The notes: generated by a model not told the origin, from the sequence alone. A stretch of DNA of 64,000 nucleotides from Solimonas sp040066175 (GCF_040066175.1 NZ_JBEAAM010000007.1:1-64000), one strand, 5' to 3'; counted from the first letter of the stretch, positions 8,033 to 17,204 are shown. Program-made: numbers and translations.

Positions 8033-9116
8033 GCGGGTCGGATGCGAACAGGTCGGGCTGCAGGCGCGGATCGTCCGCTTCACTGAAGTTGCCCAGCCCC
8101 ACCCCGGCCAGGCGGTAACGCTCCGCGGCCGACCGGTCCACTCGTTCCAGCAGCGACACCGCCAGCGCGACGAACTCGTCCGCCTGCCGCGGCGGCGACG
8201 GCGGCGTCAGGCTGCGCGTCAGCACCTGGAAGTCCGCGGTCTTGAGCTTGAGCACGACGGTGCGGCCGACGCGCGGCGTCCTGCGCGCCGCCGCCCAGGT
8301 CTTCTCGGCGAGGCGACGCACGTGCGGCAGCAGTTCGGTCAGCGGCAGATCGCGTTCGAAAGTGTCTTCCGTGGAAATCGACTGCACCGGCCGGTCCGGC
8401 TCGACCGGACGGTCGTCGATGCCGCGCGCGAGTTCATGCAGGCGGATGCCGTAGCGCCCGAACGCACGCTCCAGTGTCGCCGCCGACAGTGCACGCAGCT
8501 CGCCGACGGTGCGCACGCCCAGCCGCAGCAGCCGGCCTTCCATGACCTTGCCGACCCCGGGGATGCGCCCGACCGGCAGCGGCGCGAGGAATGCCTCCAC
8601 GTCGCGCGGCCGGATCACGAACTGGCCGTCCGGCTTGCGCCAGTCCGATGCGATCTTGGCGAGGAACTTGTTCGGCGCGATGCCGGCCGAGGCAGTCAGC
8701 GACAGCTCCTCGCGGATCGTCCGGCGGATCAACTCGGCCACCTCGGTCGCGGACGGCAGGCCCAGGCGGTTGTCGGTGACGTCGAGATAGGCTTCGTCCA
8801 GCGACAGCGGCTCGACCCGGTCCGTATGGCGCCGAAAGATCGCGCGCACCTGGCGCGACACGGCGCGATAGCGCGTGAAATCGGGCGGCACGAACACCGC
8901 GTCCGGGCACAGGCGCTCGGCGCGCAGCGCCGGCATCGCCGAACGCACGCCGTAGCGCCGCGCCTCGTAGGACGCCGCGCAGACCACCGACCGGGCGCCG
9001 CGCCAGGCGACGACCACCGGCCGGCCGCGCAGCAGCGGATCGTCGCGCTGCTCGACCGACGCGTAGAAGGCGTCCATATCGACATGGATGATCTTGCGCG
9101 GCAGCGGTTGCGTCAT
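8016..9116 (-). CDS. dinB: DNA polymerase IV (Y-family, translesion)
   Basis: 366 residues. The polymerase opens with I-I-H-V-D-M-D-A-F-Y-A-S-V-E (Asp13) and has the S-L-D-E-A-Y motif with D107/E108, the metal-binding catalytic acids. Helix-hairpin-helix and little-finger regions follow at normal spacing. The C-terminus contains Q-P-D-L-F (~353-357), a good beta-clamp binding pentapeptide. It synthesises past damaged bases with low fidelity. ATG at 9116 is the only start fitting the family. No LexA box was recognised upstream. Confidence 0.95.
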   Translation of the reverse strand: MTQPLPRKIIHVDMDAFYASVEQRDDPLLRGRPVVVAWRGARSVVCAASYEARRYGVRSAMPALRAERLCPDAVFVPPDFTRYRAVSRQVRAIFRRHTDRVEPLSLDEAYLDVTDNRLGLPSATEVAELIRRTIREELSLTASAGIAPNKFLAKIASDWRKPDGQFVIRPRDVEAFLAPLPVGRIPGVGKVMEGRLLRLGVRTVGELRALSAATLERAFGRYGIRLHELARGIDDRPVEPDRPVQSISTEDTFERDLPLTELLPHVRRLAEKTWAAARRTPRVGRTVVLKLKTADFQVLTRSLTPPSPPRQADEFVALAVSLLERVDRSAAERYRLAGVGLGNFSEADDPRLQPDLFASDPPMPRD

Positions 9117-9182
9117 CGGCTGACATCGTAGCGGCGCGCGCCGCGCTACGCTGTAGCCGCGCACTCGCTGGGAGCCGCACCG

Positions 9183-10121
9183 ATGGAACGAGCATGGACC
9201 GCCGCCGACATCGCGCCACAACACGGCAAGCGCTTCATCGTCACCGGTGCCAACAGTGGCCTCGGCCTGGAAACGAGCGCCGGCCTCGCCGCCGCAGGCG
9301 CGCAGGTGGTGATGGCGTGCCGCGATCCGGCCCGGGCCGCGACCGCACTCGCGGCGATCCGGCGCCGCGTGCCCGACGCCCGGGTGGAGGCGGCGACGCT
9401 GGATCTGGCCGATCTCGCCACGGTGCGCGCGTTCGCGCAGGCGCAGCTTGCGCGCAACGAGCGCCTCGACGGCCTGATCAACAACGCCGGCGTGATGGCG
9501 CTGCCGTTGCAGCGCACCCGCGACGGCTTCGAGATGCAGATCGGCACCAACCACCTCGGCCATTTCGCGCTGACCGGCCTGCTGCTGGAGGCATTGCAGG
9601 CGACGCCGGGGGCGCGCATCGTCAACGTCGCCAGCCTCGCGCACCGCTGGACGCGCGGACTCGACCTCGACGACCTCAACTTCGAGCGCAGCCGTTACCA
9701 CAAGTGGGACGCCTACAGCCGGAGCAAGCTCGCCAATCTGATGTTCCATTTCGAACTCGACCGGCGCCTGCGCCAGCGCCGGACCGCGGTCACCGCGGCC
9801 GCCGCGCATCCGGGCTATTCGGCGACCAATCTGATGTTCGTCGGCCCCGCCCAGGCGCGCTCGACGGTCGGCCGCTGGGCGATGCAGCTGGGCAATCTGC
9901 TGTTCAGCCAGCCGGCGGACCGCGGCGCGCTGCCGACCCTGTATGCGGCGACTGCGCCGGACGTGCAAAGCGGCGACTACATCGGCCCGGATGGCTGGCG
10001 GCAGCTGCGCGGCTTCCCGCGCAAGGTCGGCTGTCGTCCGGCGGCGCGGGATGCAACCGCCGGCGCGCGGCTGTGGGCACTGTCCGAAGACCTGACCGGT
10101 GTGCGCTTCCTCGACGGCTGA
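9183..10121 (+). CDS. Short-chain dehydrogenase/reductase (retinol-dehydrogenase-like)
   Basis: 312 residues. Nucleotide-binding T-G-A-N-S-G-L-G (21-28), N-N-A-G (100-103), and catalytic Ser151, Tyr178 and Lys182 (Y-S-R-S-K) are all present. The acidic/basic pattern after beta-2 (A-C-R-D) suggests NADP(H) preference. Overall layout resembles the WWOX/retinol-dehydrogenase-like SDR group; the physiological substrate is unknown. It is divergent from dinB and stands alone; a hairpin follows the stop. Confidence 0.9.
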   Translation: MERAWTAADIAPQHGKRFIVTGANSGLGLETSAGLAAAGAQVVMACRDPARAATALAAIRRRVPDARVEAATLDLADLATVRAFAQAQLARNERLDGLINNAGVMALPLQRTRDGFEMQIGTNHLGHFALTGLLLEALQATPGARIVNVASLAHRWTRGLDLDDLNFERSRYHKWDAYSRSKLANLMFHFELDRRLRQRRTAVTAAAAHPGYSATNLMFVGPAQARSTVGRWAMQLGNLLFSQPADRGALPTLYAATAPDVQSGDYIGPDGWRQLRGFPRKVGCRPAARDATAGARLWALSEDLTGVRFLDG

Positions 10122-10141
10122 GCGCTTTCCCCGACAAGAAA

Positions 10142-10166
10142 CGCGGCGGTGCAGGACACCGCCGCG
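10142..10166 (+). terminator. GC-rich hairpin after the SDR gene
   Basis: Perfect 10-bp inverted repeat CGCGGCGGTG/CACCGCCGCG with a 5-base CAGGA loop, 20 bases after the SDR stop. No T-run follows, so termination may be weak or Rho-assisted. Apart from it, the gap to 10343 shows nothing recognisable. Confidence 0.5.
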
Positions 10167-10343
10167 CGAGGACGCCAGACGTCGGGGGAGAGACAGTGCC
10201 TGGCGTGGAGGAGAGCCGTGGCGAGAACCGCTGACTCGACCACGGTGTCAGCATCGCAGGCGGCTGACGCAGGCGCGCTGACCTGGATCAACGGGAACGA
10301 TGCGCTTTTTCGCTAGTCACGCCACCGCGTACACTGCGCAGCC

Positions 10344-10628
10344 ATGATCCCGTTCCAGCGTTCCAGCACACGCCTCCTCCGACCCGCCGCGCTGTTGCTC
10401 GCCAGCCTGCTGTCGGCCTGCGCCGGCGGCCGCGGCCTCGCGCCGATGAGCGAAGCAAGTCCCTGCAGGGAGCACTGCCAGACCCACAGCGAGGGTTACC
10501 AGTGGGCGCAGAGCAGCAACCTCGACGACCCGCGCATCTGCGACAGCTATCCGGCGGAGTTCGCGCGCGGCTGCCGGGACGGCGTCGAGGATCTGCGTGG
10601 CATCCGCCCCTACTCGCAGGGCATCTGA
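10344..10628 (+). CDS. Small Cys-rich lipoprotein, function unknown
   Basis: 94 residues. Basic N-terminus, hydrophobic core, and a lipobox L-L-S-A-C ending at Cys26 mark it as a lipoprotein. The mature part is short and polar with four further cysteines (C-R-E-H-C, I-C-D-S, G-C-R-D), likely two disulfides in the periplasm. It is convergent with the C69 peptidase gene, stops 7 bases apart. No family recognised. Confidence 0.7.
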   Translation: MIPFQRSSTRLLRPAALLLASLLSACAGGRGLAPMSEASPCREHCQTHSEGYQWAQSSNLDDPRICDSYPAEFARGCRDGVEDLRGIRPYSQGI

Positions 10629-10635
10629 ACCCAGT

Positions 10636-11877
10636 TCACAGCGGGGCGCGCGCCGGATCGATGCCGTCGCGCGCGGACAAGCCGCGCCAGTGCGGCGACA
10701 GCCGCGGCGAAGGCAGTTGCGCCAAGGACTCCCAGAGCACCTTGTGCCAAGCCGCGGCGAGCCGGTCGGCGCGGTGGCGCGCCTCGCCGTGCGCGCCGGG
10801 TTCGAGCAACGCGAACATCTGCCGCTCGACCTCGTCGCGCGTCGCCCGCAGACGCTCGCGCAGGCCGCGGTCGGCCAGCGCCCAGCGGTGCAGCCACTCG
10901 TGACGCCGCCACAGCGGCGACTCGATCCGCTGCTCCGCCGGTGTCAGCACGCTCCAGTCATCGCTGAAGGCGGCCGGACGAAAGATCGAAAGGCACGGCG
11001 CCGAGGTGCCGGTGAACAGGACCTCGACATCGCCCGGTCGCAGGCGCGCGATCATCGAACCCGTGGTCTGGTGGCGGCGGATCAGACCGGCCGCGTGCAT
11101 GCACACATCGGCGTTGCTGCCATCCGCCGGATCCTCGTTGCCGCGCGCGTGCATGCGCAGATGCGCGGCCATGCGCGCGAAACCGCCCTCGCCGGCGCGG
11201 TCCAGGCAGCGCAGCGACAGGGCGCGGCGCGCGTGCGAACGCGCGAAGTACGGCATGAAGCGGGTGTCGAAACGGCGCGCGAAATCGATGCGCGCGTCGC
11301 GCAGATCGGTGGAGCCGCGCTCGTAGTCCGAACCGATGGTCAACGCATTCGAGATCGCTTCGTGCGTCTGCACGCGCCGCGCCGCCCAGCTGCGCCCCGC
11401 CGTTTCGAGCACCCAGGCGCCGCGGCCGTCGGCAACGATGAAGCTGCTGTCGTAGCAGAAGCGTCGGTCCTGATAGCCGGCCGGTCCCCCCTGACCGTGG
11501 CGTTCGAGCAGGCCGGTCATCACCTCGATCGCCGCTTCCGCGCTCGCGCCGCGTTCCAGGCCCAGGCGCACCAGGTCCATGCCCAGCAGCCCGGGCGCCA
11601 GGCTCGCGCGCGTCGAGAAGATCGCCTCGTTGCCGATCGCAACGCCGGCGTCGTTGACGCCCATCTCCGCGCCCCAGCACCAGGCCGGCTGCGACAGGAT
11701 CGTCGCGTGGCGATCCGGCACCTGCTCGATCTCGATGTGCGAGACGCGCAGCCGCGGCGTCGCATCGCCGGAAACCCCCGGATAGCGCACGACCGGCTGC
11801 GGTTCGGACGGCTCACGGTCCGAGTTCTTGGCGAACCAGACCGCGTCCCCGGCCATCAATACCTGTGTATCGCACAT
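10636..11877 (-). CDS. C69-family (secernin-like) peptidase/acyl hydrolase
   Basis: 413 residues beginning M-C-D-T: Cys2 would be exposed as the N-terminal nucleophile after Met removal, as in Ntn hydrolases of family C69. Other family marks include F-A-K-N-S-D-R-E-P, N-D-A-G-V-A-I-G-N-E and Y-D-S-S-F near residue 155. Likely cytoplasmic, since no signal peptide is present. Dipeptidases and secernins belong here; the substrate is not known. It is divergent from selO (24 bases between starts), so a shared promoter region is very short. Confidence 0.88.
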   Translation of the reverse strand: MCDTQVLMAGDAVWFAKNSDREPSEPQPVVRYPGVSGDATPRLRVSHIEIEQVPDRHATILSQPAWCWGAEMGVNDAGVAIGNEAIFSTRASLAPGLLGMDLVRLGLERGASAEAAIEVMTGLLERHGQGGPAGYQDRRFCYDSSFIVADGRGAWVLETAGRSWAARRVQTHEAISNALTIGSDYERGSTDLRDARIDFARRFDTRFMPYFARSHARRALSLRCLDRAGEGGFARMAAHLRMHARGNEDPADGSNADVCMHAAGLIRRHQTTGSMIARLRPGDVEVLFTGTSAPCLSIFRPAAFSDDWSVLTPAEQRIESPLWRRHEWLHRWALADRGLRERLRATRDEVERQMFALLEPGAHGEARHRADRLAAAWHKVLWESLAQLPSPRLSPHWRGLSARDGIDPARAPL

Positions 11878-11900
11878 CGGTGAAGTGTAAGACTAAGCCC

Positions 11901-13418
11901 ATGAATGTCGCTGAAGACCCCCGCATCGCGCCGCTGCGCGACCTCGACACGCTGGCGCTCGACAACCGATACGCCCGTCTGGGCGAGGCCTACTTCTCGC
12001 GCGTCGAACCGGCGCCGCTGACGAACCCGCGCCTGCTGCATGCCAACACCGAGGTCGCCGCCCTGCTCGACCTCGATCCGGCGCAGCTGCTGACGCAGCG
12101 GTTCATCGAGATCTTCGCCGGCAACCGGCCGCTGCCCGGCGCCGAGCCGATCGCGACGATCTATGCCGGGCACCAGTTCGGCGGCTGGGTGCCGCAGCTC
12201 GGCGACGGCCGCGCGATCCTGCTCGGCCAGGTGCGCAACCGGCGCGGCGAATCCTGGGATCTGCAGCTCAAGGGCGCCGGCAAAACCCCCTACTCGCGTT
12301 TCGGCGACGGCCGCGCGGTGATCCGGTCGAGCCTGCGCGAATACCTCGCCGGCGAGGCCCTGCACCACCTGGGCATCCCGAGCACGCGCGCGCTGTCGCT
12401 GATCGTCGCCGACGATCCGGTGCAACGCGAGACGGTCGAACGCGCCGCGGTGATCTGCCGCGTCGCGCCCAGTCATGTGCGCTTCGGCCACTTCGAGCTG
12501 TTCTACAGCCGCGGACAGCACGAGCGCCTCGCACCGCTGGCCGACCACGTGATCGACGAGCATTTCCCCGAGTTGAGCGGACGCCCCGATCGCCACGCGC
12601 GCTGGCTCGAAGCCGTCACGGTCCGCACCGCCGAGCTGATCGCGCGCTGGCAGGCGGCCGGCTTCTGCCACGGGGTGATGAACACCGACAACATGTCCGT
12701 GCTCGGCCTGACGCTCGACTACGGCCCTTACGGCTTCATCGACGGCTTCGACGCCGGCCACGTCTGCAACCACTCCGACCCCGGCGGCCGCTACGCCTAC
12801 GACCGGCAGCCGGCGATCGGTCACTGGAACTGCTCGCGCCTGATCCAGTCCTGCGTGCCGCTGCTGGCGGACGACCCGGAACAGGCGGCGGAGATCGGCC
12901 AGACCCTTCTCGACCGCTATCCGGACGCCTATGCGCAGGCGATGACCCGCCTGTGGCGCGCCAAGTTCGGCCTGCGCGACGAGCAGGACGACGATCCTGC
13001 GCTGATCAACCGCTTTCTGACGCTGCTGCACCGCGGCCGCGCCGATTTCACGCTGTCGCTGCGCGCGCTGGCCAGCGTGCGCGTCGCAGACGACGACCCG
13101 GCCACCGAACTGCGCGCGCGCATCCTCGATCTGGAAGCGCTCGACGCCTGGCTGCCGGACTACCGCGCCCGCCTGCGCGCCGAGCAGTCCGACGACGCCG
13201 AACGCGCCGCGCGCATGAATGCCTGCAATCCGAAATACATCCTGCGCAACCATCTGGCGCAGCGCGCGATCGCCGAGGCCGAACGGGGCGGCAGCAGCGA
13301 GACCGAGCGCCTGCTGCGCGTCCTGCGCCATCCGTTCGACGAGCAGCCGGAGCACGCCGCCTACGCCGAGGAACCACCGCCGGGCGAACGCCACATCGCG
13401 GTCAGCTGCTCGTCGTGA
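11901..13418 (+). CDS. selO: Protein adenylyltransferase SelO (YdiU)
   Basis: 505 residues. Pseudokinase-fold motifs of SelO are intact: Y-A-G-H-Q-F-G (88-94), L-K-G-A-G-K-T-P-Y-S-R (123-133, nucleotide-binding Lys), N-T-D-N-M-S (261-266) and the D-Y-G-P-Y-G-F motif (273-279). The C-terminus ends V-S-C-S-S; this Cys replaces the selenocysteine found in eukaryotic SelO. The family transfers AMP to Ser/Thr/Tyr of proteins and supports oxidative-stress responses. ATG at 11901 is chosen; an in-frame ATG at 11865 would overlap the divergent gene. Confidence 0.94.
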   Translation: MNVAEDPRIAPLRDLDTLALDNRYARLGEAYFSRVEPAPLTNPRLLHANTEVAALLDLDPAQLLTQRFIEIFAGNRPLPGAEPIATIYAGHQFGGWVPQLGDGRAILLGQVRNRRGESWDLQLKGAGKTPYSRFGDGRAVIRSSLREYLAGEALHHLGIPSTRALSLIVADDPVQRETVERAAVICRVAPSHVRFGHFELFYSRGQHERLAPLADHVIDEHFPELSGRPDRHARWLEAVTVRTAELIARWQAAGFCHGVMNTDNMSVLGLTLDYGPYGFIDGFDAGHVCNHSDPGGRYAYDRQPAIGHWNCSRLIQSCVPLLADDPEQAAEIGQTLLDRYPDAYAQAMTRLWRAKFGLRDEQDDDPALINRFLTLLHRGRADFTLSLRALASVRVADDDPATELRARILDLEALDAWLPDYRARLRAEQSDDAERAARMNACNPKYILRNHLAQRAIAEAERGGSSETERLLRVLRHPFDEQPEHAAYAEEPPPGERHIAVSCSS

Positions 13419-13479
13419 GAGTGCTTGCGCGGCGTGCGGCGCCGGCGTAGCGTCAACCCGGACACAGGAGGGCTCGACG

Positions 13480-13806
13480 ATGATCGGACGGCGCTTGCTC
13501 GTTGCAGCCTCGTTGTCGGTTCCGGCCTTCGCGTCGGCACAGACCGATGAACCCGAACAGCTCGACCCGGTGATCGTCGAGGGCCAGCCCTCCGAACTGG
13601 ACAGCCTGAAGGCGGTCTATTCCGGCCAGCTGCCCTGCATCGGCGACTGCGCGGATGCGGACGAACAGGACGACCCCGTCGCGCGCGTGCTGCGCGGCGT
13701 CCGCAGCCTGTTCATCGCCGCCCACCTGCCCGAGCGCCCGCGCCCGCAGGACAGCCTGGGCCTGGTCAATCCGACACAGACGCGCCTCGATCAGAAGCGG
13801 CCCTGA
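13480..13806 (+). CDS. Small secreted hypothetical protein
   Basis: 108 residues. Excellent Shine-Dalgarno AGGAGG nine bases before ATG. Residues 1-20 form a Sec signal peptide with A-S-A-Q cleavage. The mature part starts like a TonB box (E-Q-L-D-P-V-I-V-E-G), then C-I-G-D-C (53-57, possible disulfide) and a Pro/Arg-rich tail. It is too short for a receptor; it may be a periplasmic protein that touches TonB, or the resemblance may be chance. It sits 99 bases before the acyltransferase gene. Confidence 0.65.
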   Translation: MIGRRLLVAASLSVPAFASAQTDEPEQLDPVIVEGQPSELDSLKAVYSGQLPCIGDCADADEQDDPVARVLRGVRSLFIAAHLPERPRPQDSLGLVNPTQTRLDQKRP

Positions 13807-13905
13807 TCGCCGCGCCATCGTCGCGCCTTGTACGTATTGACGGGCTCGGCGGGAGCTCTCAGGCTGGACCGCGACCGACACCGTCCGTGGAAAGGGGAGC
13901 CGCAC

Positions 13906-15366
13906 GTGCATCGACTGTCTCCGATCGACTCCGCCTTCCTGCTCGTCGAGCAACGGCACATGCCCCTGCACGTCGGCGGTCTGATCCTGTTCCGCCCGCC
14001 TGCCGACGCAGCGCCGGATTTCGCCTCGCAACTGGCCAACCGCCTGCGCGAGTCCCGGCGGGTCGCCCCGCCGTTCGACCGGCGCCCACATACGCGCTTC
14101 GGCTTCGGCTTCTGGGACAGCGAGCAGGAGTTCGACCTCGCCCAGCACTTCGTGCATCTGGCGCTGCCCAGGCCCGGGCGCATCCGCGAGCTGCTGGCGA
14201 TGGTGTCGCGCGTGCACAGCGCGCACCTCGACCGCGCCTATCCACTGTGGCGGATGTACCTGATCGAAGGCCTGGAGGACGGCCGCATCGCGGCCTATTT
14301 CAAGATCCACCACGCCGTCGTCGATGGCGTCGCCGCGCTGCGCCTGTTCATGAAGTCGATGTCGCCCGACCGCGAGCAATCGAAGACCATGCCCGCACCC
14401 TGGGAAATCCAGACGCGCCGCTCCGACGCGACGCTGGCGGTGCCCGCGCCGGCAGTGGTCGGGCCGATGGGCCTGCTGGCGAGCCTCGCACGCAACGCGG
14501 TCAAGGCCACACCGACCTTCGTCAGGCAGCTGCGCCATACCTGGGACGATTACCGCGCCCACCACCCGTACCTCGCCACCAGCGTGCAGGCGCCGCGCTG
14601 CATCCTCAACCAGAGCGTCACCGCGTCGCGGCGCTTCGCCGCGCAGTCCTACCCGACGGCGCGCATGCGTGCGGTCGCGCAGAAGATCGACGGTACGCTC
14701 AACGACGTGGCGCTGGCGATGTGCGGCGGCGCGCTGCGACGGTACCTCGCCGACCTCGGCGCGCTGCCGGACGAATCGCTGGTGGCGATCGTGCCGGTAT
14801 CCGTGCGCCAGGACGACGGCACCACTGGCAACGAGATCGCGTTCGCACTGGCCAATCTCGGCACGAACGTCGCCGATCCGGTCGAGCGCCTGCGGCTGGT
14901 CAAGGGCTGCATGGACTACAACAAGGCGCGCTTCCGCGAGATGTCGCCGGCGCAGCTGCAGGCGTACAGCGTCGCGCAGCTGCTGCCCGGCGCGCTGACC
15001 TGGCTGCTCGGCCTCGATCCGAAGCATTTCGTCGCCAACCTGGTGATCTCGCACGTGCCGGGCCCGCGCCAGCCGATGTACTGGCAGGGCTGCGAACTCG
15101 ACGGCATGTACCCGGCCTCGGTCGTGGTCGATACGATGGCGCTCAACATCACGCTGATCAGCCGCCACGATGCGGTCGATTTCGGCCTGATCGCGTGCCG
15201 CCGCACGCTGCCGAGCGTGCAGCGACTGCTCGACCACCTCGAAACGGCGCTGGTCGAGCTGGAGCACGCGCTGTTCGGAACACCCGCCAGAGCAGCGCCG
15301 CGCAGACCGGAGAAGTCGCGGCCGCGGCGCATGCACCGTTCATCCCGGCCGGCCGCACCTCTATAA
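13906..15366 (+). CDS. Wax ester synthase / diacylglycerol acyltransferase (WS/DGAT)
   Basis: 486 residues. Catalytic H-H-A-V-V-D-G motif at 135-141 (HHxxxDG), preceded by P-L-W-R-M-Y-L-I, and later N-D-V-A-L-A-M-C-G-G and V-S-H-V-P-G-P motifs of the family. It esterifies acyl-CoA to fatty alcohol or diacylglycerol, making neutral-lipid storage inclusions. The GTG at 13906 follows AAAGGGGAG; an in-frame ATG at 13828 would add 26 non-conserved residues. It fits with the acyl-CoA synthetase at 39 kb. Confidence 0.93.
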   Translation: MHRLSPIDSAFLLVEQRHMPLHVGGLILFRPPADAAPDFASQLANRLRESRRVAPPFDRRPHTRFGFGFWDSEQEFDLAQHFVHLALPRPGRIRELLAMVSRVHSAHLDRAYPLWRMYLIEGLEDGRIAAYFKIHHAVVDGVAALRLFMKSMSPDREQSKTMPAPWEIQTRRSDATLAVPAPAVVGPMGLLASLARNAVKATPTFVRQLRHTWDDYRAHHPYLATSVQAPRCILNQSVTASRRFAAQSYPTARMRAVAQKIDGTLNDVALAMCGGALRRYLADLGALPDESLVAIVPVSVRQDDGTTGNEIAFALANLGTNVADPVERLRLVKGCMDYNKARFREMSPAQLQAYSVAQLLPGALTWLLGLDPKHFVANLVISHVPGPRQPMYWQGCELDGMYPASVVVDTMALNITLISRHDAVDFGLIACRRTLPSVQRLLDHLETALVELEHALFGTPARAAPRRPEKSRPRRMHRSSRPAAPL

Positions 15367-15367
15367 T
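15362..15367 (+). promoter_or_regulatory. Consensus -10 box upstream of chrA
   Basis: Perfect TATAAT overlapping the WS/DGAT stop codon. No good -35 is visible 16-18 bases upstream, so it may depend on an activator or be weak. It would start transcription near 15374 and give a leader of about 97 bases before the chrA start. Confidence 0.5.
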
Positions 15368-15373
15368 CCGGAC

Positions 15374-15470
15374 GCACGCGGGGACGCGAGCAGACTCCCC
15401 GCCCCTCCAAGACGCGCGAGCGTCCAAGTTCTGCTCCTGACTTGGGTCTTCGATCCCGCAGGAGCTTGCC
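15374..15470 (+). promoter_or_regulatory. Structured 5' leader of chrA, candidate translational riboregulator
   Basis: Three successive perfect hairpins are visible: GCGGGGA/TCCCCGC (15378-15402), GACGC-GCGA-GCGTC with a GNRA loop (15411-15424), and CCAAGT/ACTTGG with a 10-base loop (15424-15445). The last loop contains GCTCCTG (15433-15439), complementary over 7 bases to CAGGAGC (15459-15465), which contains the chrA Shine-Dalgarno. A loop-SD pairing would block translation. A fourth stem GGGTC/GATCCC (15444-15457) competes with the third. Structure is read from sequence; ligand and function are inference. Candidate RNAs tied to chromate genes (chrB motifs) are known to me by name, but I cannot test a match. 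Confidence 0.45.
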
Positions 15471-16814
15471 TTGGAAACGCCGCACACCTCGTCATCCGAC
15501 CGCCCCGCCGTGCCGTCCCGGCGCGAAGCCTGCGCCTACTGGCTGAAGCTGGGCTGCATCAGCTTCGGCGGCCCCGCGGGCCAGATCGCGCTGATGCACG
15601 CCGACCTGGTGGACCGCAAGCGCTGGATCTCCGAAAGCCGGTTCCTGCACGCACTCAACTACTGCATGCTGCTGCCGGGACCCGAGGCGCAGCAGCTCGC
15701 CACCTACATCGGCTGGCTGCTGCACCGGACCTGGGGCGGCATCGTCGCCGGCGCGCTGTTCGCGCTGCCGTCGCTGCTGCTGCTCATCGCGCTGTCGTGG
15801 ATCTACGTCGTCTACGGCTCGGTGCCGTGGATCGCCGGCGCGTTCTACGGCATCAAGCCGGCGGTCGTCGCCATCGTGCTGCAGGCGGCGCACCGCATCG
15901 GCAGTCGCACGCTGAAGAACCCCGCACTGTGGACCATCGCCGCCGCGGCCTTCGTCGCGATCTTCGCGCTCTCGGTCTCTTTCCCATACATCGTGCTCGG
16001 TGCGGGTCTGACCGGCGCGATCGGCGGCCGCGTCGCGCCCAGGCTCTTTTCCAACAGCGGCGGACACGGCCAGAAATCTGGACCGCACCGGCCGGCCGTC
16101 ATCGACGACGACACGCCGCTTGCGCCGCACACGCGCTTCTCGCCGAAACACCTGGCTCTCGTCGCTGCAGCTGGCTTGCTGCTATGGGGACTGGTCGAAT
16201 GGACGCTGTACGATGCCTTCGGCTGGCACGGTGCGCTCACGCAGATGGGCTGGTTCTTCACCAAGGCCGCGTTGCTGACCTTCGGCGGCGCCTACGCCGT
16301 GCTGCCCTACGTTTACCAGGGCGCGGTCGAACAGCACGCCTGGCTGAGCGCGCCGCAGATGATCGACGGCCTGGCACTCGGCGAATCGACACCGGGGCCG
16401 CTGATCATGATCGTGTCCTTCGTCGGCTTCCTCGGCGGCGTGTCGCAGGCGGTGACCGAGGCGCCGCTGCTCGCCGGCATCGCCGGCGCCTGCGTCGCCA
16501 CGTTCTTCACCTTCCTGCCGTCCTTCGTCTTCATCCTCGCCGGCGCGCCGCTGGTCGAAACCACGCACGGCAAGCTGCACTACACCGCGCCGCTGACCGC
16601 GATCACCGCGGCGGTCGTCGGCGTCATCGTCAACCTCGCCGTGTTCTTCGCCTGGCACGTGTTCTGGCCACGGGGATTGAGCCAGCCGCCGGACTTCGTC
16701 TCCTTGCTGATCTTCACTGCTGCGGCCATCGCGCTGTTCCGCTTCAGACTCGGCGTGATCCCGCTGATCGGCGCCAGTCTGCTGGTCGGCCTGGTTCACA
16801 GCCTCGTTGCTTAG
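15471..16814 (+). CDS. chrA: Chromate ion transporter ChrA
   Basis: 447 residues with two CHR domains in tandem (residues ~20-190 and ~245-440), each opening with a G-G-P/G-G-A loop (S-F-G-G-P-A-G and T-F-G-G-A-Y-A) and containing P-G-P (L-L-P-G-P-E, S-T-P-G-P-L). About ten membrane spans in the inner membrane. Long-form ChrA proteins export chromate, driven by the membrane potential. The start is a TTG after GGAG; no closer ATG fits. No chrB regulator lies nearby; control may rest on the structured leader. Confidence 0.93.
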   Translation: METPHTSSSDRPAVPSRREACAYWLKLGCISFGGPAGQIALMHADLVDRKRWISESRFLHALNYCMLLPGPEAQQLATYIGWLLHRTWGGIVAGALFALPSLLLLIALSWIYVVYGSVPWIAGAFYGIKPAVVAIVLQAAHRIGSRTLKNPALWTIAAAAFVAIFALSVSFPYIVLGAGLTGAIGGRVAPRLFSNSGGHGQKSGPHRPAVIDDDTPLAPHTRFSPKHLALVAAAGLLLWGLVEWTLYDAFGWHGALTQMGWFFTKAALLTFGGAYAVLPYVYQGAVEQHAWLSAPQMIDGLALGESTPGPLIMIVSFVGFLGGVSQAVTEAPLLAGIAGACVATFFTFLPSFVFILAGAPLVETTHGKLHYTAPLTAITAAVVGVIVNLAVFFAWHVFWPRGLSQPPDFVSLLIFTAAAIALFRFRLGVIPLIGASLLVGLVHSLVA

Positions 16815-17204
16815 GCGTCACTGCAGTGGACAGGCCTGCCGATCCAGGGATGGGGTGATCGACTGAGATGAAACCGGATGTCCCGCCGAAAGACCCCCGG
16901 CCGGGGTGACGTCGCCTCGACACGAAACGCTGCCACCGGCTTGCGCGGAATGCCTCGATCGGCTGGACCCGGACGAGGGCGATGCAGGCGGCGCCCCCAG
17001 CAACCGACTGCCTGATTCCGCGCAAACCTTCCCGGCCGGAGAACCCACCACCACATGACGACATCCGAGGACGCCGCCCCCACTACACGGCTTGATGCGC
17101 GGGCTGGTGCCCGTCTGCGTCAACCCGTCCCCCACCCCCAGACATCCAGCCAATATCGGTCATTGCGTAGGTGCAGTCTTACATCGACCGAGTCGGCATT
17201 GATT
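16815..17204. other. Intergenic region after chrA
   Basis: About 390 bases without a convincing gene. Possible frames have no conserved motif and no good ribosome site. The only structure seen near the chrA end is a palindrome CCCCGGCCGGGG (16895-16906), which may act as a terminator stem. The right end leads to the operator-like palindrome before the next gene. Confidence 0.5.

Noticed and set aside
15374..15470. Fluoride, mini-ykkC or manganese riboswitch as identity for the chrA leader
   Set aside because: I could not find the conserved core bases of these classes; the element is kept as unclassified.
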